Source: Olsenella_L kribbiana
GTDB lineage: Bacteria > Actinomycetota > Coriobacteriia > Coriobacteriales > Atopobiaceae
Direction: 5' to 3'
Length of the DNA stretch: 64,000 nucleotides
Assembly: GCF_036408795.1 (NCBI RefSeq)
Contig: NZ_JAZGJP010000002.1
Coordinates: 62,001 to 126,000 of the forward strand
Position 1 is the first letter of the stretch, and every line of letters starts with the position of its first letter. The notes under the pieces were generated by a model, which was not told the origin of the DNA, did not search any database, and was given only the letters and a program-made list of their open reading frames with translations. The position numbers and the translations under genes were made by a program. Positions 1-10,680 of the stretch are shown here, piece by piece.

Positions 1-137
1 GTGCGGAAGAAGCCCGTGACACGCGAAATCATCACGAGCACGCTCATCATTGCAGACGAGCGGCCTACCGACTCGGCAAGCGCCTCTTCCTCGTCAGTCT
101 GCTGCTCCTCGATGTCCATTTCTCTGTTCTCCATCAT
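1..137 (-). CDS. murJ: MurJ/MviN-type lipid II flippase, N-terminal fragment (cut by window edge)
   Basis: The minus strand from the ATGATG at 137/134 reads into the window edge. It gives about 45 residues: an acidic head (ENREMDIEEQQ, then a D/E-rich stretch) and then SSAMMSVLVMISRVTGFFR. The last part matches the first membrane segment of MurJ-family lipid II flippases, where a serine-rich stretch and SRxxGFxR open helix 1. The family moves lipid II across the membrane during peptidoglycan synthesis. The start overlaps the ybaK stop (ATGA) and follows a GGAAGGG Shine-Dalgarno, so it is probably translationally coupled to ybaK. Only the N-terminus is visible, so the call rests on one short motif and the context. 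Confidence 0.6.
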   Translation of the reverse strand, partial: MMENREMDIEEQQTDEEEALAESVGRSSAMMSVLVMISRVTGFFR

Positions 138-623
138 CGCCCTTCCTGCACGATATCGACGAAGCGTGCGTCCAGGAACTTGGCCAGGGGCTCCGGTGCC
201 ACGATGAGGCCGACGCCACGCTTCCCGCCCGAGATGCCGATCTCATCGAAGAGTTCGGCCGTCTCGTCGATCAAGGTCGGGAACTTCTTCTTCATGCCGA
301 CAGGGGTGCAGCCGCCACGCACATAGCCCGTGACGCTCTCGAGCTGCTTTATCGGCATGAGCTCGAGCGACTTCTCCCCTGCTGCCGCTGCTGCCTTCTT
401 GAGGTCGAGCTCTTCTGCCACAGGTATGCAGCACACGACGTGGTCCCGTGTCGGCGAGACGCAGACAAGCGTCTTGAACTGGCTCTCGGGGTCTGCCCCG
501 ACCTCTTCTGCCATGCGGACGCCGAGTCCTCTCGAGATATCTTCTTCGCCCTCGACGACCTGCACCCTATAGGGGATGTGTGCCTGGTCGAGCTCGCGCA
601 TCGCATTCGTCTTGACCTGCCCC

Positions 624-637
<14 letters not shown>
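134..637 (-). CDS. ybaK: YbaK/EbsC-type aminoacyl-tRNA deacylase
   Basis: The 167-residue product is a full-length YbaK/prolyl-tRNA editing domain. This family hydrolyses mischarged Cys-tRNA(Pro) and related aminoacyl-tRNAs in the cytoplasm. The conserved lysine lies in FKTLV (about residue 55), and the loop GGCTPVGMKKKFPTLID (about 105-121) matches the family's GGxSPxG segment. The ATG at 637 was chosen over the upstream ATG at 646 because AAGGAGG at 647-653 sits about 9 nt before the former and directly abuts the latter. The gene overlaps the 3' end of uvrA by 14 nt and its own stop overlaps murJ, so uvrA-ybaK-murJ look like one transcript. Confidence 0.88.
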
Positions 638-3533
<2,896 letters not shown>

Positions 3534-3557
3534 GCTTCCAACCTTCTATCCAAACGG

Positions 3558-3582
3558 CAGCAGGAACTGTCAGTCCCTGCTG
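3558..3582. promoter_or_regulatory. Near-perfect 25-bp palindrome in the uvrA leader
   Basis: CAGCAGG and CCTGCTG flank an ACTG-T-CAGT core, giving 12 base pairs with one mismatch and a single central base. It lies 25-49 nt upstream of the uvrA start codon. It could be an operator or a 5'-UTR hairpin. It does not match the GAAC-N4-GTTC SOS box seen before uvrB, so I do not call it a LexA site. Confidence 0.35.
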
Positions 3583-3635
3583 CTGAAGAGCAGTCTTCAC
3601 CCATCTCGAGATGGATACATCCATGGTAGCAATAA

Positions 3636-3674
3636 GGACCCCGCCCCGAACCTCCAAGGTCCGAAGCGGGGTCC
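3636..3674 (-). terminator. Rho-independent terminator of murT-gatD
   Basis: On the minus strand a 17-bp GC-rich stem (GGACCCCGC... pairing with ...GCGGGGTCC, inner part with G-U pairs) closes a 5-nt loop. It is followed by CTTATTG. It lies 38 nt after the gatD stop and before the uvrA promoter region. Confidence 0.75.
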
Positions 3675-3712
3675 CGAAACCCGCATGCCACCAAAGAACC
3701 AACAAGAAATGG

Positions 3713-4459
3713 CTATATCGTGAGATGCATCCCCGGCACACGGAACGTGCGCACGCGCGTGTCATGGGCAGCCCGTGCCTCCTCCTCGAAGGCAAGGGAA
3801 GCGTCCTTCTCCCCCATCTCGTCCAGGAGCCAGCGCACGAAACCGGGATTCTCCGGCAGGAGCGGACCTATGATCCAGGTAGCGATGAGGCCGCCCCGTC
3901 TCCAGCCTTCGAGCTTCGTCTCGACGTTGAGGCCGAATCCCACCTCGTCCTCGCAGAAGAAGCAGGACTCGTTGTGCCCTTCCATCTGCGTGAACTGTGC
4001 CTTGAAGCCGGCAATCTCGATAGGGTCTTCCCCCGGTGCCGGCACGAACGTGCCGAGCACGACATCGAGGTAGCGCTTCGGCATGTTCCGGTGCGTCGTG
4101 AAGCTGAAGAGGTCGAGTGCAGGGTTCGTCGTGCCGTCCGGATCCACGATCCAGGTGCCGAGGAGCTCGGCTGCGCTTCCACAGAAGAGCATGGGGACGC
4201 CACTATCGGCCAGCTCGGCGAGCCTCTCCTTATAGGGCATGAGCTCCTTGACCGATATGTCCTGCTGCTGCTCTGTCATGTTGCAGCAGAGGATGAAGGA
4301 GGGCACGTGCTCTGCGAAATAGGGCACATCTCCCCTATGCGTATGGATGAAGCGGGCATCGGGCAGGCAGGCTCTGAGATACATCTCGTTGCCATTGTCT
4401 CCGCCCTGGTTTCCGAACTCCGGAAAGAGGACTTCGATCGTCGTATCAGCGCTCACCAT
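3713..4459 (-). CDS. gatD: GatD-like glutamine amidotransferase partner of MurT (divergent active site)
   Basis: The 248-residue protein is encoded directly after murT with a 14-nt overlap, the usual place of GatD. GatD is the glutaminase subunit that supplies ammonia to amidate D-Glu in lipid II. The nucleophile is visible in FCGS (Cys93), at the same position as Cys94 of S. aureus GatD. The C-terminal GPLLPENP segment (198-205) matches the GatD GPILPKN block. However, the His that precedes this block in S. aureus GatD (TYLHGP) is Ile197 here (TWIIGP), and the CGGYQ loop after the nucleophile is CGSAAE. Family membership is well supported by context; glutaminase activity is uncertain. The ATG at 4459 follows GAGGAGG with good spacing. 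Confidence 0.75.
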   Translation of the reverse strand: MVSADTTIEVLFPEFGNQGGDNGNEMYLRACLPDARFIHTHRGDVPYFAEHVPSFILCCNMTEQQQDISVKELMPYKERLAELADSGVPMLFCGSAAELLGTWIVDPDGTTNPALDLFSFTTHRNMPKRYLDVVLGTFVPAPGEDPIEIAGFKAQFTQMEGHNESCFFCEDEVGFGLNVETKLEGWRRGGLIATWIIGPLLPENPGFVRWLLDEMGEKDASLAFEEEARAAHDTRVRTFRVPGMHLTI

Positions 4460-5867
4460 CTGCCTCCTCGATCCTTTTCGCCAGGGCATATGCTGCCTTG
4501 CTCGCGATGCCGACATTCGAGACGGCAAAGGCGATGTAGGTCGCATCGGCTTCCATCGGATGCACGGCATTGACGGCATCCTCCCAGCCTGCGACCTTTG
4601 TGATCTTCTCTGCCGGCACGCCTGCCAGCCGCAGGCGCAGCGCCTGCTCATCTGCCGTCGCGCCGACGAGCACGATCTCCTTCACGGATGGATCGTCCAG
4701 GAGCTCATAGTCCGTGAGATAGAGCCAGCCCGGGTATTCCACTTCATCGGCATTCTCTGCCATGTGTCCATCGGAAAGGAGCATGATCAAGGCCTTCGTG
4801 CCCGGCTCCGACATGACGGTCTGAAGCGCGACCGAGGTGGCCGTGCCGTTCTCCCCCTTCGAGGCGATTGTCACGATGCGCCTGTCGCAGACGCTGCGTG
4901 CCTGGTAGCGCTCGGTCGTGATGTTGATGCCATGCTCGAGCGAGTGCGCAATCTCCTCGGCAGAAAGCCCCATCTCGCGCACGGCGACGATAGCGGCAAG
5001 CAGGTTGTATGCGTTCGTGATCGAGAGCGACTGAAGATAGTACTCATGCGCAGGCGACCCCTCGTGGCAGCGCTCCTCTATCGTCAGGAGATGCTTCTCG
5101 TGGTCGATCTTCGTGAGCACATAGTCGGGCTCGGGATTCGTGTAGCCGCAGGACGTGCAGCGTGCATGGCCGAGATGGCGGAAATGGGCGTAGTCATACT
5201 CGAGCCTGCCGCCACAGACCGGGCAGGCCGGCAGGTCGCAGACGATGCCCTGGGGCTCCTTCGTATCCTCGGGCTGAGGGGCTATCGCATAGTAGACACG
5301 GCTCTTCGTCTGCGGTGCCATACGGCAGGAGATGAGGTCGTCTGCATTGAGGACAAGGCGCGTATCCGGCGAGATGTTCCTGCTCATGACCGAGAAGACA
5401 TAGTCGGGATTTGCCGAGCGCGTGAATGTATCCGAGTAGAGGTTCGTCACGACGACGAGCTCCGGGTCCACATAGGGCATGACCTCATTGAAGCAGATCT
5501 CGTCGAGCTCCATGACAGCCGTATCGGCACGGGGATGGCCGCCCGCGTCAGCATTGGCAATGAGCGTCGAGGCGATGCCGGTGCCGATATTGCCGCCCGC
5601 GCGGTTCGTCACGAGCATCCGCCTGTTATCGAAGAGGATATCGGCGATAAGGTTCGTGGTCGTCGTCTTGCCATTCGTGCCGGACACGAACACGAGGTGC
5701 TCCGGCATCGGAATATGTGCAAGGAAGTCTGGATCCATCTTCTCGGCGATGACGCCGGGAAGCTGTCCTCCCACATGTCCGGTCTTCCTGAGCACGCCGC
5801 GCACAAGCTTCGAGGCTGCCAGCGCGCAGCGGAATCTGATGGGGGAACCCATGCGTGATGCGGCCAC
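4446..5867 (-). CDS. murT: MurT-type lipid II isoglutaminyl synthase subunit (Mur ligase family)
   Basis: The 473-residue protein is a Mur-ligase-like ATPase with the P-loop GTNGKTTTT (63-71). A four-cysteine zinc ribbon (C215, C218, C237, C240: CPVCGG...CTSCG) is inserted in the central domain, a hallmark that separates MurT from MurC-F. With GatD it converts the alpha-carboxyl of D-glutamate in lipid II to the amide, using ATP and ammonia. The start is GTG at 5867: AAGGAG lies 7 nt upstream, while the next ATG (5852) has no Shine-Dalgarno. It is the first gene of a two-gene operon ending at the hairpin at 3636-3674. Confidence 0.92.
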   Translation of the reverse strand: MAASRMGSPIRFRCALAASKLVRGVLRKTGHVGGQLPGVIAEKMDPDFLAHIPMPEHLVFVSGTNGKTTTTNLIADILFDNRRMLVTNRAGGNIGTGIASTLIANADAGGHPRADTAVMELDEICFNEVMPYVDPELVVVTNLYSDTFTRSANPDYVFSVMSRNISPDTRLVLNADDLISCRMAPQTKSRVYYAIAPQPEDTKEPQGIVCDLPACPVCGGRLEYDYAHFRHLGHARCTSCGYTNPEPDYVLTKIDHEKHLLTIEERCHEGSPAHEYYLQSLSITNAYNLLAAIVAVREMGLSAEEIAHSLEHGINITTERYQARSVCDRRIVTIASKGENGTATSVALQTVMSEPGTKALIMLLSDGHMAENADEVEYPGWLYLTDYELLDDPSVKEIVLVGATADEQALRLRLAGVPAEKITKVAGWEDAVNAVHPMEADATYIAFAVSNVGIASKAAYALAKRIEEADGER

Positions 5868-6184
5868 GTTCTTGCTCCTTTGCCCAATCCATATCCAGCG
5901 CAGAGAGTCCAGGGCATGTCTTGGCCACAGCCATGCTGCCTGGTCCCGCGCATCGTCTGCACCACCCTGCCCAGATGCGTTCCCGGAGAGCGGACAATCT
6001 TTTCATTATTTCTTAATGGTACCTTAAGATACATGCTGCGCCCACCCAGGAAGGCATCGTCCAGAGAAATTCGGTGAAACCGCCTTTCCGCCGTTCAATT
6101 CAGCACCTTCCTCCCCTGGGCGTGAACATGGTGCCGAGAGCCTTCGACTTTCTCCTCATGCCAAAGCATGAGAGGCATGAGAAA
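5868..6184. other. Gene-free region between murT and the yhcH-like gene
   Basis: I see no gene here. The stretch around 6000-6040 is locally AT-rich and holds a near-palindrome, CTTAATGGTACCTTAAG (6013-6029), which could belong to the murT promoter or an operator. No confident -35/-10 pair was found. Short reading frames on both strands lack family signals. Confidence 0.4.
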
Positions 6185-6209
6185 GCCCCCGCCCAAAGGC
6201 AGGGGGGCC
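6185..6209 (-). terminator. Terminator after the yhcH-like gene
   Basis: On the minus strand, C-rich GCCCCCCTGCC and GGGCGGGGGC arms (with a bulge) around a TTT loop are followed by TTTCTC. It lies 27 nt after the stop at 6236. Confidence 0.55.
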
Positions 6210-6235
6210 AAAGACGCTGGATTCTGTGTCGTACG

Positions 6236-6691
6236 CTACAGGGCGACCTTCACGACGACCTTGCGTACATGCTCGGGACCTGCAAGGGCACATCCTGGCT
6301 TGTGTGCCTCCTCGGGACCCAAGATCATGAGCTCGCCTGCATGGAGCGGAACCCACGAGCAGGCCTTTGGCTCGTCGTAGAGGCAGAAGTCGGATGCCTC
6401 GTCGAACTCCTGGAGTGCCTTGACGCCTTCGACCGGCGTAACGGCAATGGCCTCCTCGCCCGAGATGATGTATTGGATATCGAAGTAGCGCCTGTGCGCC
6501 TCATAGTGCTTCTGGGCTGCCGGCACCGTATCGTATTCCTGGACGTTCGCGAATACCTCGTCGCCTGCGACCTCATGCTTCCCGAGCGGAAGTGCGCTGA
6601 GGTCGTTCTGGCGCAGGAAGGCATAGGCCTTCTGGAACCGCTCGTTCGAAAAGTCGTAGCGGTCGACATAGCCAAGCGTTGCTGCAAGCAT
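6236..6691 (-). CDS. YhcH/YjgK/YiaL family protein (cupin-like, DUF386)
   Basis: The 151-residue protein has the core of the YhcH/YjgK/YiaL family: YFDIQYIISGEEAI (about 88-101) and a C-terminal GELMILGPEEAHKPG (about 125-139) containing the conserved Glu/His metal-binding residues of a beta-barrel cupin-like fold. Family members occur in sialic acid and other sugar catabolic loci and some are thought to be sugar anomerases or isomerases; the exact substrate here is unknown. The ATG at 6691 follows GAAGGGA. It is monocistronic and no carbohydrate gene lies beside it. Confidence 0.85.
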   Translation of the reverse strand: MLAATLGYVDRYDFSNERFQKAYAFLRQNDLSALPLGKHEVAGDEVFANVQEYDTVPAAQKHYEAHRRYFDIQYIISGEEAIAVTPVEGVKALQEFDEASDFCLYDEPKACSWVPLHAGELMILGPEEAHKPGCALAGPEHVRKVVVKVAL

Positions 6692-6828
6692 GCTCAATCC
6701 CTTCAGACGGATGCATTGCCTCCCATTATGCACCCAAAGGCGGCTTTTCAGGCACCGCGAGCATGATGAAAGGACCGTGCGGGGTATGATAGGTGGGAAA
6801 CAGCATTTACCTAAGAGAAAGGCGCACC

Positions 6829-7701
6829 ATGCCGCTTTCACCTGAAGAGGAACAGCAGATACGCGAAGAGATGGGCCAGATGCACGAAGATGCACCCCAG
6901 GCCGAGCAGGGACCCCAGATCTTCCCGCTCAACGAGAACTCGAACATCAGGCATGTGATCGGTGTCATCTCCGGCAAGGGAGGCGTCGGCAAGTCGCTCG
7001 TGACCGGCATCCTGGCCACCGAGCTTGCCCGTCACGGTGCCTCTGTCGGCATCCTCGACGCCGATATCACCGGCCCCTCGATCCCGAAGATGTTCGGCCT
7101 CGCCGACGATATGGTCGCCGCTGACGGAAACAACATGGTCCCCTGCGAGACCGCAAACGGCATGAAGGTCATGTCGACAAACCTCCTGCTCGAGCACAAC
7201 GATGATCCGGTGCTCTGGCGTGGACCCATCCTCGCTGGCGCCCTCCAGCAGTTCTGGGGCCAGACGAACTGGGGCAACCTCGACTTCCTGCTCGTCGATA
7301 TGCCTCCAGGAACCGGTGACGTAGCCCTCACCGTCTTCCAGTCCCTCCCAATCGAGGGTGTCATCATCGTCTCCTCGCCGCAGGACCTCGTCCAGATGGT
7401 CGTCGGCAAGGCCGTGAAGATGGCATCGATGATGGAAGTGCCGTGCCTCGGCCTCGTCGAGAACATGGCCTATCTCACCTGCCCGCACTGTGGCGAGAAG
7501 ATCGAGCCGTATGGCCCGAGCCGCGCCGAGGAGACTGCAAAGCGCTACGACCTCGACTTTTTGGGCCAGCTGCCGATCGATCCTTCCTTCGCGCAGATGT
7601 GCGATGCCGGCAGGATGGAGCAGGACCTCCCCGACGGCCTCATCCCCGATGCGATTGCCGCGATCGTCGCCTCTGCGACCGTGATGGACGCACTGAAATA
7701 G
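6829..7701 (+). CDS. Mrp/ApbC/NBP35-type iron-sulfur carrier P-loop ATPase
   Basis: The 290-residue protein has the deviant Walker A GKGGVGKS (49-56), DADITGPSIPKMFG (78-90) and the DMPPGTGD motif (157-164), all typical of Mrp/ApbC. CPHC (C218, C221) is the pair that bridges a 4Fe-4S cluster between two monomers. The family delivers Fe-S clusters to target proteins in the cytoplasm. It has only a short acidic lead and no MIP18-like N-terminal domain. The start at 6829 (MPLSPEEEQ) is preceded by GAGAAAGG; the in-frame upstream ATG at 6793 lacks a ribosome site. It is followed after 10 nt by a flavoprotein gene. Confidence 0.93.
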   Translation: MPLSPEEEQQIREEMGQMHEDAPQAEQGPQIFPLNENSNIRHVIGVISGKGGVGKSLVTGILATELARHGASVGILDADITGPSIPKMFGLADDMVAADGNNMVPCETANGMKVMSTNLLLEHNDDPVLWRGPILAGALQQFWGQTNWGNLDFLLVDMPPGTGDVALTVFQSLPIEGVIIVSSPQDLVQMVVGKAVKMASMMEVPCLGLVENMAYLTCPHCGEKIEPYGPSRAEETAKRYDLDFLGQLPIDPSFAQMCDAGRMEQDLPDGLIPDAIAAIVASATVMDALK

Positions 7702-7711
7702 AAAGGCTCCC

Positions 7712-8935
7712 ATGGCAGGAGGCAGAAGACAGAAGACCGCACGCTCGCAGCTGCGCGAGCGTGCCCTCGATGCTGCGATGAAGGTGGCACCGCCAAAGAT
7801 TGCAGATGTCTGCGTGGTCGGCGGCGGCGCCTCAGGCCTTGCCTGTGCCATCACGGCAGCAGAGGAAGGCGCCTCAGCATGCGTCCTCGAAGAAGCCCTC
7901 GAGTGCGGCCGCACGATTCTGGCGACCGGCAACGGACGCTGCAACTTCACAGCGGCTGATCTTGCTCCCTCCTTCTACAACCACCCCGATTTCGTCGAGT
8001 CAGCCGTCGGGCAGGACATGGCAGATGAGGTCTTCGCCTTCTTCCTGGCATCAGGCATGGCATGGACGGCAGACGACACCCGCTGCTATCCCCTCTCGAG
8101 GCAGGCAGCATCTGTGCGCGATGTCCTTCTTGCCCGCGCCCAGCGTGCAGGAGTCCTGCTTCTGCCAGGACGCGGTGCCAAGAAGCTTGAATCCCAGGGC
8201 AAGGGCTGGAAGGTCTCGTTTTCAGGCGAGGCCGGCGAAGGTGCGCTTGTATCCTCCTGCGCCGTCCTTGCAGGCGGCGGACACCTGGCCGAGACGCTTG
8301 TGCCACAGCTTCCCCGCATCGCACCGGAGCCCATCCTCTGCCCGCTTGCGCTCAAGGGGCTTCCGCTTGAGACCCTCGACGGCAGGCGTGCCCATGGCAG
8401 AGCCACGCTTCTGCGCGGAGCAGAGAAGATCGCCGAAGAAGCAGGGGAGTTCCTGTTCAGGCCCTATGGACTCTCCGGCATCGCTGTCTTCAATCTCTCA
8501 CGGCTGGCCGAACCAGGCGATACGCTCGCTCTCGACCTCGCGCCGGATTATGCCGCATCGCAGCTGTCCCGCCTCATCCGCCTGGCACATACCGCGGAAG
8601 GCGTCTCAGACCCACGCCTTGCAGAGCTCCTCTGGAAACGTGAAGGCGGAGATCCCGACCGCATCGCGCAGGCGCTCAAGGCCCTTTCCTTCACGGTCGA
8701 AGGACGCACAGATACCGGACATGCTCAGGTCACGCGCGGCGGCCTTGCCATCTCTTCATTCGCGCCGACCCTTGAAGCAGATCCTGCCCTTGCCGGCTCC
8801 CGTGGCCTTTTTGCCTGCGGCGAGGCGCTCGATATCGATGGGCCCTGCGGAGGATACAATCTGGGCTGGGCCTGGACCTCGGGCATGAAGGCCGGAACAG
8901 AGGCTGCCAAAGCCGCCCGAGAGATCCGGAACTAG
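7712..8935 (+). CDS. HI0933/BaiN-type FAD-dependent oxidoreductase
   Basis: The 407-residue flavoprotein has an N-terminal dinucleotide fold VVGGGASGLACAITAAEEG (about 34-52), ATGNGRCNFT (about 71-80) and a C-terminal ACGEALDIDGPCGGYNLGWAW (about 370-390). This set identifies the HI0933-like family (COG2081). Members bind FAD and act as NAD(P)H-dependent reductases of poorly defined substrates; the BaiN member takes part in bile acid 7-dehydroxylation in clostridia, which is not implied here. The ATG at 7712 is 10 nt after the Mrp stop with GAAAGG upstream, suggesting an operon with the genes on both sides. Confidence 0.88.
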   Translation: MAGGRRQKTARSQLRERALDAAMKVAPPKIADVCVVGGGASGLACAITAAEEGASACVLEEALECGRTILATGNGRCNFTAADLAPSFYNHPDFVESAVGQDMADEVFAFFLASGMAWTADDTRCYPLSRQAASVRDVLLARAQRAGVLLLPGRGAKKLESQGKGWKVSFSGEAGEGALVSSCAVLAGGGHLAETLVPQLPRIAPEPILCPLALKGLPLETLDGRRAHGRATLLRGAEKIAEEAGEFLFRPYGLSGIAVFNLSRLAEPGDTLALDLAPDYAASQLSRLIRLAHTAEGVSDPRLAELLWKREGGDPDRIAQALKALSFTVEGRTDTGHAQVTRGGLAISSFAPTLEADPALAGSRGLFACGEALDIDGPCGGYNLGWAWTSGMKAGTEAAKAAREIRN

Positions 8936-8950
8936 AAAGGAGCGCTCCCT

Positions 8951-10612
8951 GTGATCGAAATCTCAAACATCGCAATACCTCTGGGAACGCTGGATGGGAC
9001 CGTCGAGTCCGCAAAGCACATCGTCGAGCAGCATGTGCTGAAGAAATACCATCTCACGAAGGCACAGATCGCCTCGTTCGAGCTCAGGCGCCGCTCGATC
9101 GATGCCCGCAAGAAGTCGGATGTCCACCTGATGTTCACGGTGCGCATCGCGCTTGTGGGCGGCAAGGAGAAGGAGCGTGCTTTCCTGCGCCGTCTTGCCC
9201 ACCACCGCCAGGACAGAAACGTCCGCACGGTCGACGAGGTGCCGCCCCGCTTCCCGCAGCGGCATACCTCGACGCTCGATGAGCGCCCGATTGTCGTCGG
9301 GGCCGGATGCGCTGGCCTCTTCTGTGCCCTCACGCTTGCAGAGGCAGGCCTCTCCCCGCTTCTGATCGAGCGTGGAGATGACGCGGAGCGAAGGACCGCG
9401 CGGGTCAGCCGCTTCAATGAGACCGGCCTCCTCGATACAGAGAGCAACATCCAGTTCGGCCTTGGAGGCGCCGGCACCTTCTCTGACGGCAAGCTCCAGA
9501 CCGGCACGAAGAGCCCGCTCCATAGGCTGATACTTGAGACCTTCGTCGAGGCAGGAGCTCCCGAGCGCATCCTCTGGGACGCAAAGCCCCATGTCGGCTC
9601 CGACATCCTGCCCCATGTGGTCACGAACATCGTGCACCGCATCGAGGAAGCAGGCGGCGAGGTCCGCTTCCGCTGCAGGCTTGATGACATCTACCTTGCC
9701 CAGGATGGCTCGATCTCAGGCATCCATGTGACGCAGGAGCATGAAGGCATCGAGCGCGGCGAGGATATCGCAGCGCATGAGGTCGTGCTTGCCTGCGGCC
9801 ATTCGGCCCGCGATGTCTTCGAGCTCCTCCATAAGAAGCAGGTAACGCTCGAGCGCAAGACCTTTGCCATGGGTGCCCGCATCGAGCACCTCCAGGCACA
9901 GATAGACAAGGCGCAGTATGGACCTGCTGCAGGACACCCCGCACTCGGCGCTGCCCCCTACAAGCTCGTGAGCCACCTGCCTTCCGGCAGGAGCGCCTTC
10001 AGCTTCTGCATGTGCCCGGGCGGCTATGTGGTTGCCGCAGCCAGCGAGGAAGGCGGCGTCTGCACGAACGGCATGAGCCTCTCCGACCGCGCCGGCACAA
10101 ATGCGAATGCCGGCATCCTTGCGAATGTCTTTCCCGAAGACCTTCCCGGAGACGACCCTCTCGCAGGGCTGTCGCTCCAGCGTTCCTGCGAGAGGAAGGC
10201 ATTCGAGCTTGGCGGGGGCGCCTATCAGGCACCGGCACAGCTTGTCGGCGACTTCCTCAAAGGCCAGCCATCGTCAGCAGCAGGCACCGTCCAGCCGACC
10301 TATCCGCGCGGCGTCACCTGGGGTACGATCGAGCCAGCTCTTCCTCCCTACATCGCAGAGACCCTGCGTGCTGCGATTCCGCAGATGGGCAAGCACCTCA
10401 AGGGCTTCGATGTGGCAGATGCCGTGCTCACCGGCGTCGAGACCCGCTCCTCTTCTCCGGTGCGTGTCGTGCGCGAGAAGGATGGCCAGTCCGTCTCTAC
10501 AAGAGGCCTCTGGCCCTGCGGCGAGGGTGCAGGCTATGCAGGCGGCATCATGAGCGCAGCAGCGGATGGCATCAGCTGCGCCGAGCACCTGATACGCGAG
10601 ATCAGGGAATAG
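8951..10612 (+). CDS. FAD-dependent dehydrogenase, COG2509 family
   Basis: The 553-residue protein has a ~95-residue N-terminal domain with RRRSIDARKKSDVHLMFTV (about 47-65). A dinucleotide fold VVGAGCAGLFCALTLAEAG (about 116-134), the glycine-rich NIQFGLGGAGTFSDGKLQTG (about 167-186), and a C-terminal GEGAGYAGGIMSAAADG (about 525-541) follow. This is the layout of the uncharacterised FAD-dependent dehydrogenase family COG2509. It starts with GTG at 8951 behind AAAGGAGCG and is the third gene of a plus-strand set (Mrp ATPase, HI0933 flavoprotein, this protein) that ends at a strong terminator. The substrate is unknown. Confidence 0.85.
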   Translation: MIEISNIAIPLGTLDGTVESAKHIVEQHVLKKYHLTKAQIASFELRRRSIDARKKSDVHLMFTVRIALVGGKEKERAFLRRLAHHRQDRNVRTVDEVPPRFPQRHTSTLDERPIVVGAGCAGLFCALTLAEAGLSPLLIERGDDAERRTARVSRFNETGLLDTESNIQFGLGGAGTFSDGKLQTGTKSPLHRLILETFVEAGAPERILWDAKPHVGSDILPHVVTNIVHRIEEAGGEVRFRCRLDDIYLAQDGSISGIHVTQEHEGIERGEDIAAHEVVLACGHSARDVFELLHKKQVTLERKTFAMGARIEHLQAQIDKAQYGPAAGHPALGAAPYKLVSHLPSGRSAFSFCMCPGGYVVAAASEEGGVCTNGMSLSDRAGTNANAGILANVFPEDLPGDDPLAGLSLQRSCERKAFELGGGAYQAPAQLVGDFLKGQPSSAAGTVQPTYPRGVTWGTIEPALPPYIAETLRAAIPQMGKHLKGFDVADAVLTGVETRSSSPVRVVREKDGQSVSTRGLWPCGEGAGYAGGIMSAAADGISCAEHLIREIRE

Positions 10613-10638
10613 GGCGCAGAAAGAACTGGCAGATGTGA

Positions 10639-10673
10639 AGCGGGGGCAGCGCGTGCTGCCCCCGCTCTTTTCT
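10639..10673 (+). terminator. Rho-independent terminator after the flavoprotein operon
   Basis: A perfect 12-bp stem AGCGGGGGCAGC / GCTGCCCCCGCT with a GCGT loop is followed by CTTTTCT. It separates the plus-strand flavoprotein genes from the converging uvrB. Confidence 0.9.
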
Positions 10674-10680
10674 GCACCTT

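Noticed and set aside
3558..3582. uvrA leader palindrome considered as a LexA box
   Set aside because: Its core (GGAACTGTCAGTCC) does not keep the GAAC-N4-GTTC spacing.
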